A stretch of DNA of 64,000 nucleotides from Quillaja saponaria. Taxonomy: Eukaryota > Streptophyta > Magnoliopsida > Fabales > Quillajaceae. Shown here piece after piece: positions 1-12,952 of the stretch (position 1 is its first letter; each line of letters starts with the position of its first letter). The stretch lies in assembly GCA_029379385.1 (NCBI GenBank), contig CM055607.1, forward strand, positions 5,952,001-6,016,000, in the 5' to 3' direction. Below the pieces are notes generated by a model, which saw only the letters and a program-made list of their open reading frames with translations, searched no databases and was not told the origin of the DNA. Made by a program: the position numbers and the translations under genes.

Positions 1-836
1 CTTATGGTTGTATCTTGGTCACGAGGTGGAATGAGCATAGTTAGTAGTTTATCTGTTATATTTCTAGATTCAAGTTGCTGAACTCGTTGATGTTTAAATT
101 CCACCTGCTCCCCTTTTTTATTACTGGACTTCAATATTCATCCACATTTGTTGGACAATTATTTTGTCAAAATTAATTAAAATGTCGTTGTTTATCAGGA
201 TATGGATGGTAAATTCCATTTGGTTTATAGGAATATGTATTGCCTGACTTCAGCTTTGAGTTGTATTGTATTAGGATGAGTTAAGCTTTTTTGTCTGATT
301 CTAGAAGAGGATTTCCGTATGACACTTTACCTATGTTGAAAAAATTAGGGTGGTTTGTTTGTTCAGAACTCATGAAAAGATGTGCTCCAAGGATACTGAG
401 TATCTAATAGAGTTGCTTTGACATGCTTTTAAATACCTCCAATTCTTTCTTTGAAGTACATATCCTTTTTTCAAGATGTTGAACGCACTTTTAAGTACTT
501 TGCTTTCTGTTTGTTGCATCTTATTGTTCTAAGTGATTCAGGTAGCTTAAATTTTTTAGGTCTTTATCTATATTTAAAAGCTAGAGAGTGATGTGAGCTA
601 AACTTGAAGTAGAAAATAACATTAACGAAGCACATGGTCACCTCATTAGCATGTAACTTAATCAAATTTGTATGATTGTGGAGTATGACATGTTTGAAAA
701 GTAGGTACAATTGAATTTCACTTTCTGCATAGATGAAGACTATAAATCAGTAGTTTAATAGATTGCAATCAGTTGTTTCACTTACTTTGTGCAATCATAA
801 TTTAGCAATTACCAACACCTCACTTTTATGTTTAAG

Positions 837-1045
837 GTGAGATTGCCGCATCTGACAATACCGGCCCCTTCCTTCAAGAAGAGATTATGTCTTTGAAAGG
901 ATTGGAACTCGCCACTGAACAGGGACAGCAAGAAGAACCTGTAGGGTCTGCACCAGAACCTGTAGAAGCAGCACTTCCCCCTGCTGTTCAAGAACGCAAG
1001 CCTGTTGAAAAAAAGATTGTTAAGCCAAAGTGGCTAAAAATGTGA
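837..1045 (+). CDS. C-terminal exon of an unrecognised protein (5' part outside the window)
   Basis: The frame is open from a likely acceptor (AG at 835-836) to TGA at 1043-1045. It encodes about 69 residues: an acidic, Pro/Glu-rich linker followed by a basic tail ending KPKWLKM. The P/E-rich composition then a short basic-aromatic end looks like a real C-terminus, but I do not recognise the family. The exon starts mid-codon (phase GT), so an intron lies upstream. Positions 1-836 show no convincing coding exon and are probably that intron. A strong donor-like sequence (CCCAG/GTGAGG) at about 1061 lies after the stop, so the 3'UTR may be spliced or an alternative end may exist. The gene is + strand, upstream of and co-oriented with G6PDH. 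Confidence 0.55.
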
Positions 1046-3829
1046 CATGCCTAATGCCCCAGGTGAGGTATTCGTACTTCTATAAATTTTTTATTTCATA
1101 TTTACAAGTGATTCTGAGTTTCATTCATGATTTCTACAGGACTTTGAGTTGTTTGGCTACAGTAAAATTGTAAAAAGTATGGTCTGATGTGATCAACTTG
1201 TGTTGTGGGGAGCTAGTATATACACTTGAAGTGGCTAGTGAATGTCAATTATGTACCAAGCTAATCCACCAGCAGTTATCTTGATCCCGGGGATGTCATT
1301 GTCATGAATTTCTAAATTAATGTTATATTATGCACTGAAGCTAGCTATTTACTTTTCTGCTAATGCCATTCATTTTTTATTAGTGGATGTGGATCCATAT
1401 GTTTTTTACTATAAAAATTCATGCTGTCTCTTTTGAGTTGAGAAATGGACTGTTAGCTGGTAAGTGTAGAAGAAAATTAGAAGTTCAGACTCGTCTTTGG
1501 TTCGAGTTCAACAACCTTTTATTCGGGGAATAATGCAAACTTGTGAAAAGAAGATTTTCTATTACTTTTTTCAGAGATTTTTATTTAGGGTCAGTTGTAT
1601 TTTACTTGGAGGGCTATTACATATTTTGTAATAATCTCATAAATTATGAGTTGGGTATATAATTTTCTTACTTAAATTATAATTAACAAATTATTATTAT
1701 TTATTTAAATTAGTCATTAAATTTATTAAATTAACTTATAAAAGAAAATTATTCTTATTATAATTAATTTTTTATTTTCTCTTTTTTTTCTTCTATAAAA
1801 CTAAACTTTTTTTATTGATTCAATTTTTTAACATACATAAATAATATTTAATATATTCATAATTTTTATTCTTTTTCTCACAATATTTAAATTATTAATA
1901 AATTTACTAATTTTATTTGGCTCATTCATAACTCTTAAATATTTTATTATTATTTCAATTTATATTTTAATGAAAATATTTTAATTCAGAATTTTATTTT
2001 CTTATTATTGTATTATATATTAAAATTAAATAAGTATAGAGATTTTAATTGAAAAAATGAGATAAGATATAGAAAGTGAAAAAAAAATTCATTAGTTTAA
2101 CTTTTTTTTAAAGTTAATTTGTTAGATTTTATAAATAATTTAGATAATTGAAAGTTATTTGTTAATTATGATTTAAATAAATAGATAAGTGTAATTTAAT
2201 AAATAATTTGATTTATGTAAAATAGATGATAGTTCATTAATAAAATGTAATTGATAATTTTATTTTATTTTAAATAATAAGAGGGGATTTTGATCCAAAA
2301 ATATCTTGACTTATGTTACTAGTTGTCTTAAAATTGAGTGAAGAAGATGTAGATGTAGATAAGGTATTTATTACAATAGTGAAGAAGATGTAGATAAGGT
2401 ATTTATTTTCTTATTTAATTTTCTAACTAATCAATATACATTTCCCAGCCCAAACATAATTATTAGATATATACATGTTATATCTCTCTATGCTCTTGGT
2501 TCCACCATTTAACTCTTTTAATTTTCCAACAACTAAATGCATTCCTCTTTCAAGATTTGACCCCTCTGTTTTCTATATAATAAAAAAATATTTTCTTTCT
2601 AAAAAATTATTTTCCCTTTCTATACCCATATTAGAATATTCCACCTTTTCAACTTTTGTTGACGGTTGTGCTCCACGAGGCCAATAATTCACCAATTTAG
2701 AATTAGGCAAACATCAAATAGAACAGCATATGAAATGTGGTACCAGAAGTACCTGATTTGTCCTATTTATTTTATTTCCCTATGTTTTTTGGAGATTTGA
2801 ACCATCTTATGTCTCCATGTACATAAATAAAGAAACATACCGTCCTTTTTCTAAAAATACAATTTAAGAATAATTTTTTTTTAAATATTTGCCTCGAGTC
2901 TCACTTTTGGATACATGACCTTTTTCATGTTTCAACAAGAATAGAAGATGGTTTGTTCCGATTTTTGGATTTGTCAATGTTTATTTATTTTTATTCCAAA
3001 ATCCAAATACATATTTTGCTTATATTAAGTTTGGCCCCAAATATTACAAAACTTATTAGCTCTCTCCCTCATGAGAAATGAAATATTTTATTCTAATAAT
3101 TTTCTCTAATTGAGTCACCTAACCCAGTGCTCAAGATCAATTTTATATTTTAGTTTTATCAAAAAAATATTTGATATTGTTTTTGAAATAAGTAATATCC
3201 TAATAAGTTTAACTTATTAATTTACATTTCAATAAGATAAAAACAAATGATTTATGTGAGATTATAAAATTTATAAATATTTTATTTTCCACTCTCTTTT
3301 TTAAAGAGATTTAATCACATAAAATTAAAAAATTAAAATACATTTTTGACCATTATGCTAATCTTATGAAATTAGTGAATATTTTTCAATAATAAAAAGC
3401 AAATTATTTAAATTAAGTCATTTCAAAAATAAAAAATAAAACAAGACTCATTTTGTGATTTTAGATTTTTTTTTTTTAGAAGTGTAAGATTAAAAAGAAA
3501 ATATCATAATAATTTAAGTTCGTAGAATTCTAATTTAGAGATTTGAAGTTGAAATTCAAAGATAAAGTGATTTAGATCAATTCATAGCAAAAAAAGATTA
3601 AAAAAATTCGATCAATAAAGAAAAACTATTCTCTATTTTTTGCCACGTTAATAAGAATGACTGAAAAAGCTATAAGTTCTCAAAATGATATCCAAGTTCT
3701 TAAAGTTTTTGCAAGAACTTATCCGAAAGTTGAGAATCTGATTAAATTGAGGGCACAAGCAAAAATACGTGAAAATACAAGGGAAGCGAAATGGAATCGT
3801 AATTCTCAGTAGACTACCGTGGTTGACTG
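1046..3829. other. AT-rich intergenic region
   Basis: This holds the 3'UTR of the upstream gene, then about 2.5 kb of very AT-rich DNA without coding signal. A short tandem duplication is visible at about 2337-2407: two copies of a roughly 30-bp block containing GAAGAAGATGTAGAT and AAGGTATTTATT. The right end, from about 3700, should contain the G6PDH promoter. I see no convincing transposon boundaries. Confidence 0.5.
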
Positions 3830-4693
3830 GTGAGACGCCCAAGAAAACAGAGGGAGGGAAGGAGTTGGTGAACCAAGCAACTGTTTGTATGCATAAAGCT
3901 CCACCGAACTTTGAACCTCGTTTTCAACACTATCTGCTCCTGACTTTGCATCAAGAGGTATCATTTCATAAAGTTCTTCCATTTCCATGAGTTCTAATCT
4001 GATCAAAATCTTAATTTCTTATTATTAAACCAATTGATTGCCGTTTATCAATCTTTATGTTCATGAATTTTGTTGGGTTTGATTCGAGTTCTGGGTTTTG
4101 ATCCGTTTGTGTACATTTTTTGTGAAAATTTTTAGATCCATGTAAGAGATCCTCTTTCACTCTTGTTCTTCTGGTTAGAATGTGTAATTCCTTACTCTGC
4201 TGAATCTCTTTTCATTTTTTTTTTTTGTTTGCCGTCCGTTTGGGTGTCTGCAAAATCTGAAGAAAACCCGTTGGATCAAACTCTGATGATATGAACTATC
4301 TGATTTTTTTTTTCTTTTGTTTTTGAACTATCGGTTTGCTAGTAGTTTAGTTTTCTGGGTCTATTTTACTTTTTACGCATCTATATGATGTAGCTATGCT
4401 TCTTGCATGGGAAAATTGTCCTTTTGTACCTTGAAGATTTTCGGATAATGCATTCAATTTTTTTAATCTGAATTTCAATGCCCATTTTGTTTGTCCTTGG
4501 AAGTAATTGAAATCCCTGTTGTGGTCTGGGCAATCATGATCAAGTTTAGTTGCTTTCATAAGTTATAGTTTAGGTAATACTAACTGATGCAAATAAATAT
4601 AAGTACAATTCACCGATAACTGATGCAGATAAAAGTTCGCCCGGGTAATACTAAGGAATTGTGAAGTAGCTCTTCCATTAAAGGTCAATAAAG

Positions 4694-7600
4694 ATGGGAT
4701 CAGGTCTGTGGTCCATCGAGAAAAGAGACAGTTTTAGAAGTGAGTCCTTCTCAAGAGAGTTTGAGGATGTGCCTGAAAGTGGGTCTCTCTCCATTATTGT
4801 GCTTGGGGCTTCTGGTGATCTTGCTAAGAAGAAGACCTTCCCTGCACTTTTCAACCTCTATCGGCAGGTTTGTTGTCTTCCAGTTCATGTAAATTTTACA
4901 AATCTTTGTGGATCATGCTGGCTACTGATCTTCCTTTCCTTCTGCTTAATATCTTATAATTAATTTATTATATGGGTGGACTTATACTCCCCCTAACATC
5001 TTACTCGATGAGTGTATCTCATAATTCTGTTGTAATTCGGATCAAGGCATAGTATTTGGGTAATATTTCTATTCAGTTAGTATCTTACATGCATATGTGA
5101 CTCAAATTGTGTACTCTTCCTTTTCATGAAATCTTTATAGAATTTTCTCTGCCAAGGAACTGTGAACGAGTTTTAAATTTCCTTTCTTTTGGTGGGTTGT
5201 GTGCAGGGATTCCTACCTCCCAATGAAGTTCACATTTTTGGCTATGCAAGGACTAAAATTTCAGATGATGAACTAAGAAGCCGCATACGTGGGTGAGTTG
5301 TACAAATATTCATTGCTATGCTCTTTTCCCTAAGTTGGATAACTAAAATGAGTAGAAGAATAATTTTTATATGGAAATCAATAGCTTTCCTGCTAGGCAA
5401 TTTATTTGTATTAGTTATACATTAATCAGTCTTGGTTTCCATGTTAGTTGTATGGGTTGTGAATTATATCTATAATCAGAAAAGTGTATCTCCTGGTCAT
5501 TCTTTATGTTGCTGGATGTATTTTAGAGTGAAGTTAGTCTTGTGCTTGTTATATCATGATTCTTCTCACTGTACCTTGCTCTGATTTTTTTTTTTTTCCA
5601 AGCTGTTTAACAATGCTTAATGCTGTTTGAGTAGTTGATCTATTTCATTAATTGAAATTTTCAACTTAGGACGAGAATATCAAATGTTAGGAAGTTGGTT
5701 ATGATCTGATAAATAATTGCAGATATCTTGTTCATGACAAAGGTGCTTCATCTCAGCACTTGGATGATGTATCAAAGTTTTTGCAACTGGTCAGCACAAC
5801 CTTCATTCATTCAACATTTTGTACCATTTTAGTCGTGCATGAGTAATCCCCATTACCTGATTGCTCTATCGTATGTTTTTGCAGATCAAATATGTAAGTG
5901 GTTCCTACGATTCGGAGGATGGTTTTCGTTTATTGGATAAAGAGATTTCAAAGCATGAATACTCAAAGAACACTGTAGAGGGGTCATCTCGGAGACTCTT
6001 CTATCTTGCACTTCCTCCATCAGTATATCCCTCTGTCTGCAAGATGGTCAGGACTTACTGCGTGAATAAATGTAAGCTTTTATAATCCTCGGGTTTGATT
6101 ATTAACTCTCTCTTTTTTCTTTTTCTCTTTTTTCTATTTCAAAATTTGATTTTGGAAATACTTTTGGAAGGATCAGTAGGTGAAGAAAAAAAGAACACGC
6201 GACTGCCTAAGCCTAACAGTTGTTGGTTAAAAAATACTCACTCGGCTATACAACTAGCTATGCTGCACTAGAGAATCTTTCTTTAGGCTTCTTTACCACA
6301 CCTTTTGATATGCGCTTTTCTGCTCCTTATCAAAACAGTTGCCCAAATTGAAGTTACTACTCTGTCATGTAGCTACTTTTAGTTATAGGTTTTTTTTTTC
6401 CTCAAATTTTTGGCTTCAGAGAATACTTACGGGTGGCAAATTATGTTTCCCACGTTGAAGTTATTAGGTAGAGCTCTAGGTAGATGTGAATTTCCGTTTC
6501 CCTAACTAATATTAGGATATGAGAAAACAGAATTTTAGACTTCAAGTTCTGTTATGATCTCTCTCCTTTTATCAAGACAAAATGCAAAATTATCGTTTAT
6601 TGTATTTTGGCTGTATTTTTTAATTGTCGAATTTTCATTTTAGGTTCCTGAAATTGACAGGGGTAGTTGTTTACATAACTCCAGTGTTTCTTTTTTTGGG
6701 TAAGATAAACCGAAACCAGACCTTCAGGTTTCATGATGCTCTCTCCTGATGACAGTACATACTGCAAAACTCTGCTAGTGCTGAATTTATTGCACTTTAT
6801 GGTTACTGATTTGTAAAATCAGAACATCTAAAATTGTCTTCTGATGGCTGCATGTGTGTTTTTCTTTTTACTAGCTGATCTTGGTGGATGGACTCGTATT
6901 GTTGTTGAGAAGCCTTTTGGTAAGGATCTGGAATCTGCAGAGCAACTTAGTTCCCAGATTGGGGAGTTGTTTGAAGAACCACAGATTTACCGTATTGATC
7001 ACTATTTGGGAAAGGAGTTGGTGCAGAATTTGGTAATTGATGTGTATATTGACACTTAATTTTTGTTTTTTTAGTAACATCTGATTGATTTTTCTCCTCA
7101 TTTACCTTGAATTTGCAGTTGGTACTTCGTTTTGCAAATCGCTTCTTTTTGCCTCTTTGGAATCGTGACAACATTCACAATGTACAGGTAAGCGTACTTC
7201 TTTTCAGAGGAGGAAACAAGTGTGTAATTGTTTAAATTACAATATATTGATAACTGGGGAGGGCCAGCAGGCACTAGATGGCATGGTTTGAAGCTCATAA
7301 CCAAGAATGATAGACTGTTACCCAATTAGCTGCTGCATAACCCAGCATCAGCATGCCACCAGCTCAAGCATCAATATGTGACAATTTTAAAATCTGTGTT
7401 GTGTTCATTTGCTTGTCTGTTTAACTGGCAGATTGTGTTTAGAGAGGATTTTGGAACTGAAGGGCGCGGCGGATATTTTGATGAATATGGGTATGTAGTA
7501 TGTACTGTAGATGCTTATATTCATGTTGTTCATTAAGCTTGATGTTAAAGTAGAAACCATGCTGATGGTGTGTTTCAAAAGTTAATTTCCCTTGAGCCAG

Positions 7601-10530
7601 ACATGAAAATCTTGTTTTCCAATTTACTGTAGTCCTGATACCGAGAACTCGAGAAGATACTTCTTTATTGTAGTACTAAGTGACCCTTATATTCTATGAT
7701 TCTTTGCTATCAATTTACCTGGTATTTTACATTTTTCAATTTAGTCAGTAAACAAGAACTCATTTCTTTGCTATATCTTTCTTTGACAGAATTATCCGTG
7801 ACATAATTCAAAACCATCTACTGCAGGTAAGGCCTTTGGTAGTAGGATAAATTAAATTTCATGTATTATTCCAGTGCCACACTACATAATGGATCTTCAC
7901 TCTTATAGTGGATTAAATATTCTTGTCTTTCATTGCTTAAAATCATTCTAGTATTGAATTGTAGTAACTTTTCAGTTACCTTAGATTTGCCTTGGATTCA
8001 AAAACTTATAAGGTCTTCGTGGGCTTGATCATGTTATGAAACATCATCAATTTTGCTATAAATTTTCCTGTCAAACCTTTTTACGACTCTTTTTTCTTCC
8101 TAATATTATTTCCTTTTCTATCTAGGAAAAAGACCTACCAACCGAACCCTATCAGATCTCCCCACTCCATGACCATACTAGGAAAAGTGATGGTTAAATT
8201 TTCAATATAAGTTATTTGTTCCTTATTTTCTTCCAACTGTAGGTTCTTTGCTTGGTTGCTATGGAAAAACCTGTTTCTCTCAAACCTGAGTACATCCGTG
8301 ATGAGAAAGTGAAGGTGTGTCTCTCTCCACTCAAATCTCCGATGGTGTTAATTATTTCAACTATTTAGTTCTGTTACTTGATTTGAAGTTATCTAGAACC
8401 TCTCCTGTGCTAATGATGAGGCAAGACATGTCAGTACCACCATACAACTACTAACCCCTTAATTCCCTTTTTATTTTGGATATGCATTCTTAGAACTGCT
8501 GTTTTAACTTTGTTACTTGTGGTAGTTTATTACTACTAATTTTTCCAGATAATTCCCATGCTTAATCAGATGGTTATACACCAAGTTGCAGAGATACCTT
8601 TAGTACAACTTTCTGACTGGATGTAAAAATGCAGGTTCTTCAATCGGTACTTCCTATTAATGATGATGAAGTTGTTCTTGGACAGTATGAAGGCTATAGG
8701 GATGACCCAACAGTACCTGATCAGTCAAATACTCCGACTTTTGCGACTGTTGTTCTGCGAATCCACAATGAAAGATGGGAAGGTATGATAATGAACCCAG
8801 TTCATTCATTTCTTTTCTAAGAGACTTATTTTCATTGCAGGTACCAGTTATGGATGTCCTTTCAATCTCTTTTTACTGAATGACACTGCCTCTTTGTAAA
8901 TTGATAATTATATTTAAATCATACTCATTCTGATGGTTATTTTTTTTGTTATTACCATGCATTTAGTCAATCTAAGCACAATATTTTTTCTCCTTATATC
9001 CTTAAAGCGTAATTCATTTTTTCCCCCAGGTGTTCCTTTTATTCTAAAGGCAGGGAAAGCGCTAAATTCGAGAAAGGCAGAGATACGGGTTCAATTCAAG
9101 GATGTTCCTGGTGATATATTCAAGTGTATGTTCCAGACCTTTGGATATCTCAATGAATTCCCTTCAATATTTTGCTTGGCTTTCTTCGATGTTTTTTAGT
9201 TCTCTGTTAATTTTGAGTACAGGAAGTGAAACTGGACCTGACCTAGTTTAGTTGGTTATTACTTTGGAAGCATGCCTTTTCGTAATATGACATCAAAATC
9301 AAGTTTGTATCTGGATTCTTGGCTGGGTGGGTAGGGGTGGGCAAAGGTTGGCAACTGTGATGTATTTTCTCATGGGTACATAAATTAAAATTTGTGGTTC
9401 CATGCTTACAGTTAATAGCTTTATGTTATTTATTATTGTTATTATTTGAATTGGTCTTTTTGTAATTGTTCACTATAAAAATATGTTGCTTGGAATTGAG
9501 GACTGAAAACTAATTAGAGAGGCAGTAGTTCTTTATTACATAATCACTGTAGATGATCAAGAGTATAGCTTGTTGGTTATTGCCATGCTATGAATGTCTG
9601 ATGTACTATTATAAACGTTTCTGGTTTCCATAACTTGATGACTCGTACATTCTTTTTGGTCTTTATTTTGACTAATGTGTCAACCTTATTGAAAACATAC
9701 TTGTTCAGGTAAAAAACAAGGGAGAAATGAGTTTGTAATACGCCTGCAACCTTCAGAAGCTATGTATATGAAGCTTACGGTATTTGAATCATTCTGATAA
9801 CCTCAATAGGAACTTTAATTCCCTGCATGTTTGTGCTGCTTTTGGTAACTTGAAGAAAGAGAAACCCTGGGATATGAAAGCAGTAATGTGACTTGCTCAA
9901 TGTCTCTTATGCAGGTCAAGAAACCTGGATTGGAGATGTCTACTGTACAAAGTGAACTGGACTTGTCATATGGGCAACGTTATCAAGGGGTTACAATCCC
10001 AGAGGCTTATGAACGTCTAATTCTTGACACGTAAGATCCTAGTGGTTATTTAGGAATACTTGTGTATATGCCTACTGCCAGTTAAGCTGCTACTCTTTTA
10101 GGAAGCCAACTGATACTCACCGATGCCCATTAATCTTGAGAGTGAAATTGAATGGGGATTTATCTATCACTATAGCAAGTAACAAAATATCTAGTTTCAA
10201 GAATATAACATCGTGGGAATTGGGATCTTCTTTTGCAGAATAAGGGGCGATCAGCAGCATTTTGTCCGCAGAGATGAGTTGAAGGTAAGATCATAATAGT
10301 TTGACAGACTATAGTAACAGGTAATTGATTTGCAAGTTGATTTTTATACTGCCTCTTATCAGGCGGCATGGGAGATCTTCACTCCTCTTCTGCACAGAAT
10401 TGACAATGGGGAGACGAAGCCCCTGGCATATCAACCAGGAAGCCGTGGTCCTGCAGAAGCAGATGAGTTGCTGGAAAAAGCTGGTTACGTTCAAACGCAT
10501 GGTTATATCTGGATCCCTCCTACCTTGTAG
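4694..10530 (+). CDS. G6PD: Glucose-6-phosphate 1-dehydrogenase, cytosolic isoform
   Basis: It catalyses the first step of the oxidative pentose phosphate pathway: glucose-6-phosphate plus NADP to 6-phosphogluconolactone plus NADPH. Fifteen coding exons: 4694-4867, 5207-5292, 5723-5789, 5885-6071, 6875-7032, 7119-7187, 7432-7490, 7790-7826, 8243-8314, 8635-8782, 9030-9125, 9709-9779, 9915-10030, 10239-10284, 10363-10530. Phases close exactly to 517 aa, close to the Arabidopsis cytosolic enzymes (about 515-516 aa). Visible motifs are the dinucleotide-binding GASGDLA (residues 38-44), EKPFG (183-187) and the active-site RIDHYLGKE (211-219). The N-terminus is short ([10 protein letters not shown]) with no transit peptide, so the protein is cytosolic. 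A 5'UTR exon ending near 3957 (donor GTATC) with an acceptor near 4628 is likely. Confidence 0.97.
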
Positions 10531-12952
10531 AATGTACCACTGTTTTATGGTTTATTTACCTACCTGCATTATACTATGCTGGGTGCTTTGCAGTCATACA
10601 CAATAAGCTTGAGAAAGCCTTTCATGTAGGATAATAAGTTTGGTTATTGTGGGTGTGCCTGTTATATATGTGCATTTAATCACAATGCTAGTAGTTGACA
10701 CAATTTGTGTAAATGTTATGCCTTCCATGAAAGAAATGAATTTGTCCCAACAGTTTCTGCATCATATCTTTCAATTTTATATCTTTACATTCAAATCATC
10801 ATCTAACTTATTAGTTAACTTCAATAATAAATAGGGCTGACCAAAACTGCAAAACCGACTCGAGATTGACTTGACAAACTGAAACAGAAAAATTGATCAT
10901 TTTACACTCTGATGTTGGTTTGAGATTTGGTCTCATTTTCAGTTTGGACGAGTTTGTCAGTTTGGATTATTTCTTGGGATCGATAAACCGAATTGAACTG
11001 ACAAATAAATATATATATATATTTTTAAATTATATGCGAAATTATCTTTGTGCCATCAATTAACTCAAATACTATTTCAAATTATTTTTTATTGTATATG
11101 GTTCTAAAGAATTAAATTCAAGTTTCAATTTTTCAGCTTAAAATAATTATTGAGCTTAGATTGAACCTCAAAAACGAAGCCCAATAGTGAGGTCAAATCC
11201 ACCTAAATGGACAAATATTTTGTTGGATTTCAATTATTCTTCCTGGACATAACTTTCTCAAATAAGTATCGTATTGCATTCTTATTCTTATAATAAAAAT
11301 TTAAAATTTTTTCTCTTCTCAAATTATTTTATTTTTCTTTATCTTTTTATTGCTAATATTTTGTCTATCATCATAATTATTTCTCATCATTTTCCTTTTG
11401 CATTCTACTTATCTCTAATGGTTTTCAATGCAAATAAATTCATAAAAATCACCTTTAAAAAAAGAAGAAGCAAATAAATAGAACAAATTAATCTTTTGAC
11501 ATAAAAAGATTGAGAAAAAAAAATTTCATAGGATGAAATTAATTTACCCTTTTTTTAATTAAATAGATATTGAAATATCAATGAAATGCAGGTAGAAAAA
11601 ATCACAAAAAAATAAAATAATAATTTTCTTTTCTATTTTATTAAATTTTATTTCAACCAAATAAACAATGCAAAGTTACGGAAAAAATTAAGATAAATTT
11701 TTTCAAAACTTAATTTTATTTTTTTTGGTAATATTCATTGATTTGAAAAGAGATAAAAGAAGTTGTAAAGAAGAAGAACGGTAAGAGAAATAATATGAGA
11801 TGTAAGTGAGAAAGAGGGGAAATGAAAAATAAAATAATTATATATAGTAATAATGAATTTTAATGAAATAGGAAAAAATAATGACCTAATATGATAAGAA
11901 CTGATTTAAAATATTTAATTATAATGATAAGAATATAATATATATGATAAAATTATGTGATAGCATTACTCATTATATTATACTTATATTATATTTCTTC
12001 TTGCTATTAAATAACTTGATGATTCAAGATATTAGGTGATTTTTGAATATGATATGATAACTATCTTATTCTTTAGGGGATGAGGAAGGAAAATTGTTAG
12101 AATCCTTCTCTTTTATTTACTCTTTTTCAATTTGGAAAAGACAATTTGAAGAAATCAAAACGAGAAAGAATTATTTTTAAAAATGATAAAAAGATTTTAA
12201 TAGAAAAGAAAACAAAAGAAAAAAAAAAAAAACAGAATTCTACCCAAAAAAGAAAAGTTAAAAACCTTTAAGTCAAGGGTACTAACAAATCCGAAATCCA
12301 ATCTCAAAACTCCAAAAGTTGAATCCTGAATCCTAATTGGTCAAGTGTTTCTACACGCGTCCGTTGCCACCCGCGTGTTCTACTTCGCTTCTGTCTCTCC
12401 TAATTTAGCAAATTCCGCTCACTTTCTCTCTCTCTCTTCTAAATTCCAATTCCTCCCCTAGTTCTTCTTATTTTTGGCTTCCTTCTCCATTAACGCCTCT
12501 GCATTCCATTGCATGCCTGGGTCAAACCCTACATTTTGTTCTACAGATTAGGTTTCTGCTATATTTCTATTCCTCTTCGGAAACCTACTTCTTCTTCTTC
12601 GAAAGACATTCACCTTTTGAAATTCTTTTCCTTCTTACCTGGTTTTCTCTCTAGCAGTCTTATTCCTTATTTGCTTGTCAGGTTTAGTTTCCTTTGTATC
12701 CAATTCAATTAGTGCGTTTGGAAGGTATATGTTTTTCTTTACCCTTAAAGCAAAAGAAAGAAAAAGTTAACTTGATTGAAAAATTGAAACATGGGTATGG
12801 TAGATTAGGTTCTCCGAGAAATCCTATATTATCGTTTTCGAAGTGAATTTGAGGGTTTTCTTGTATTATATATTGCCCGGATATTCTTTTTGTTCTTTGA
12901 GTTCCTGTACTGGTTACAAGGTTTCTGGATATAGGTGCAGAGGCAATCAAGA
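10531..12952. other. G6PDH 3'UTR, AT-rich spacer, F-box gene promoter and 5'UTR
   Basis: The G6PDH 3'UTR runs to roughly 10750. From about 10835 to 11010 there is a stretch rich in AACCGA/TCGGTTT-like words, beginning GGGCTGACC, of the kind often found in degraded dispersed plant repeats; its boundaries cannot be set. 11020-12300 is AT-rich without coding signal. From about 12350 the sequence becomes promoter-like, with CACGCG and CCGCGTG words and a long CT-rich tract at about 12420-12445. It ends in a probable spliced 5'UTR, with an acceptor (ATATAG) at about 12934 just before the F-box start codon. Confidence 0.45.

Noticed and set aside
2475..2687. 70-codon open frame in the AT-rich spacer
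   Set aside because: Composition is that of AT-rich intergenic DNA, with no domain, no splice context and no neighbour support.
10835..11010. AACCGA/TCGGTTT-rich block considered as a transposon
   Set aside because: No terminal repeats or target duplication could be identified, so it was left as a description in the spacer entry.
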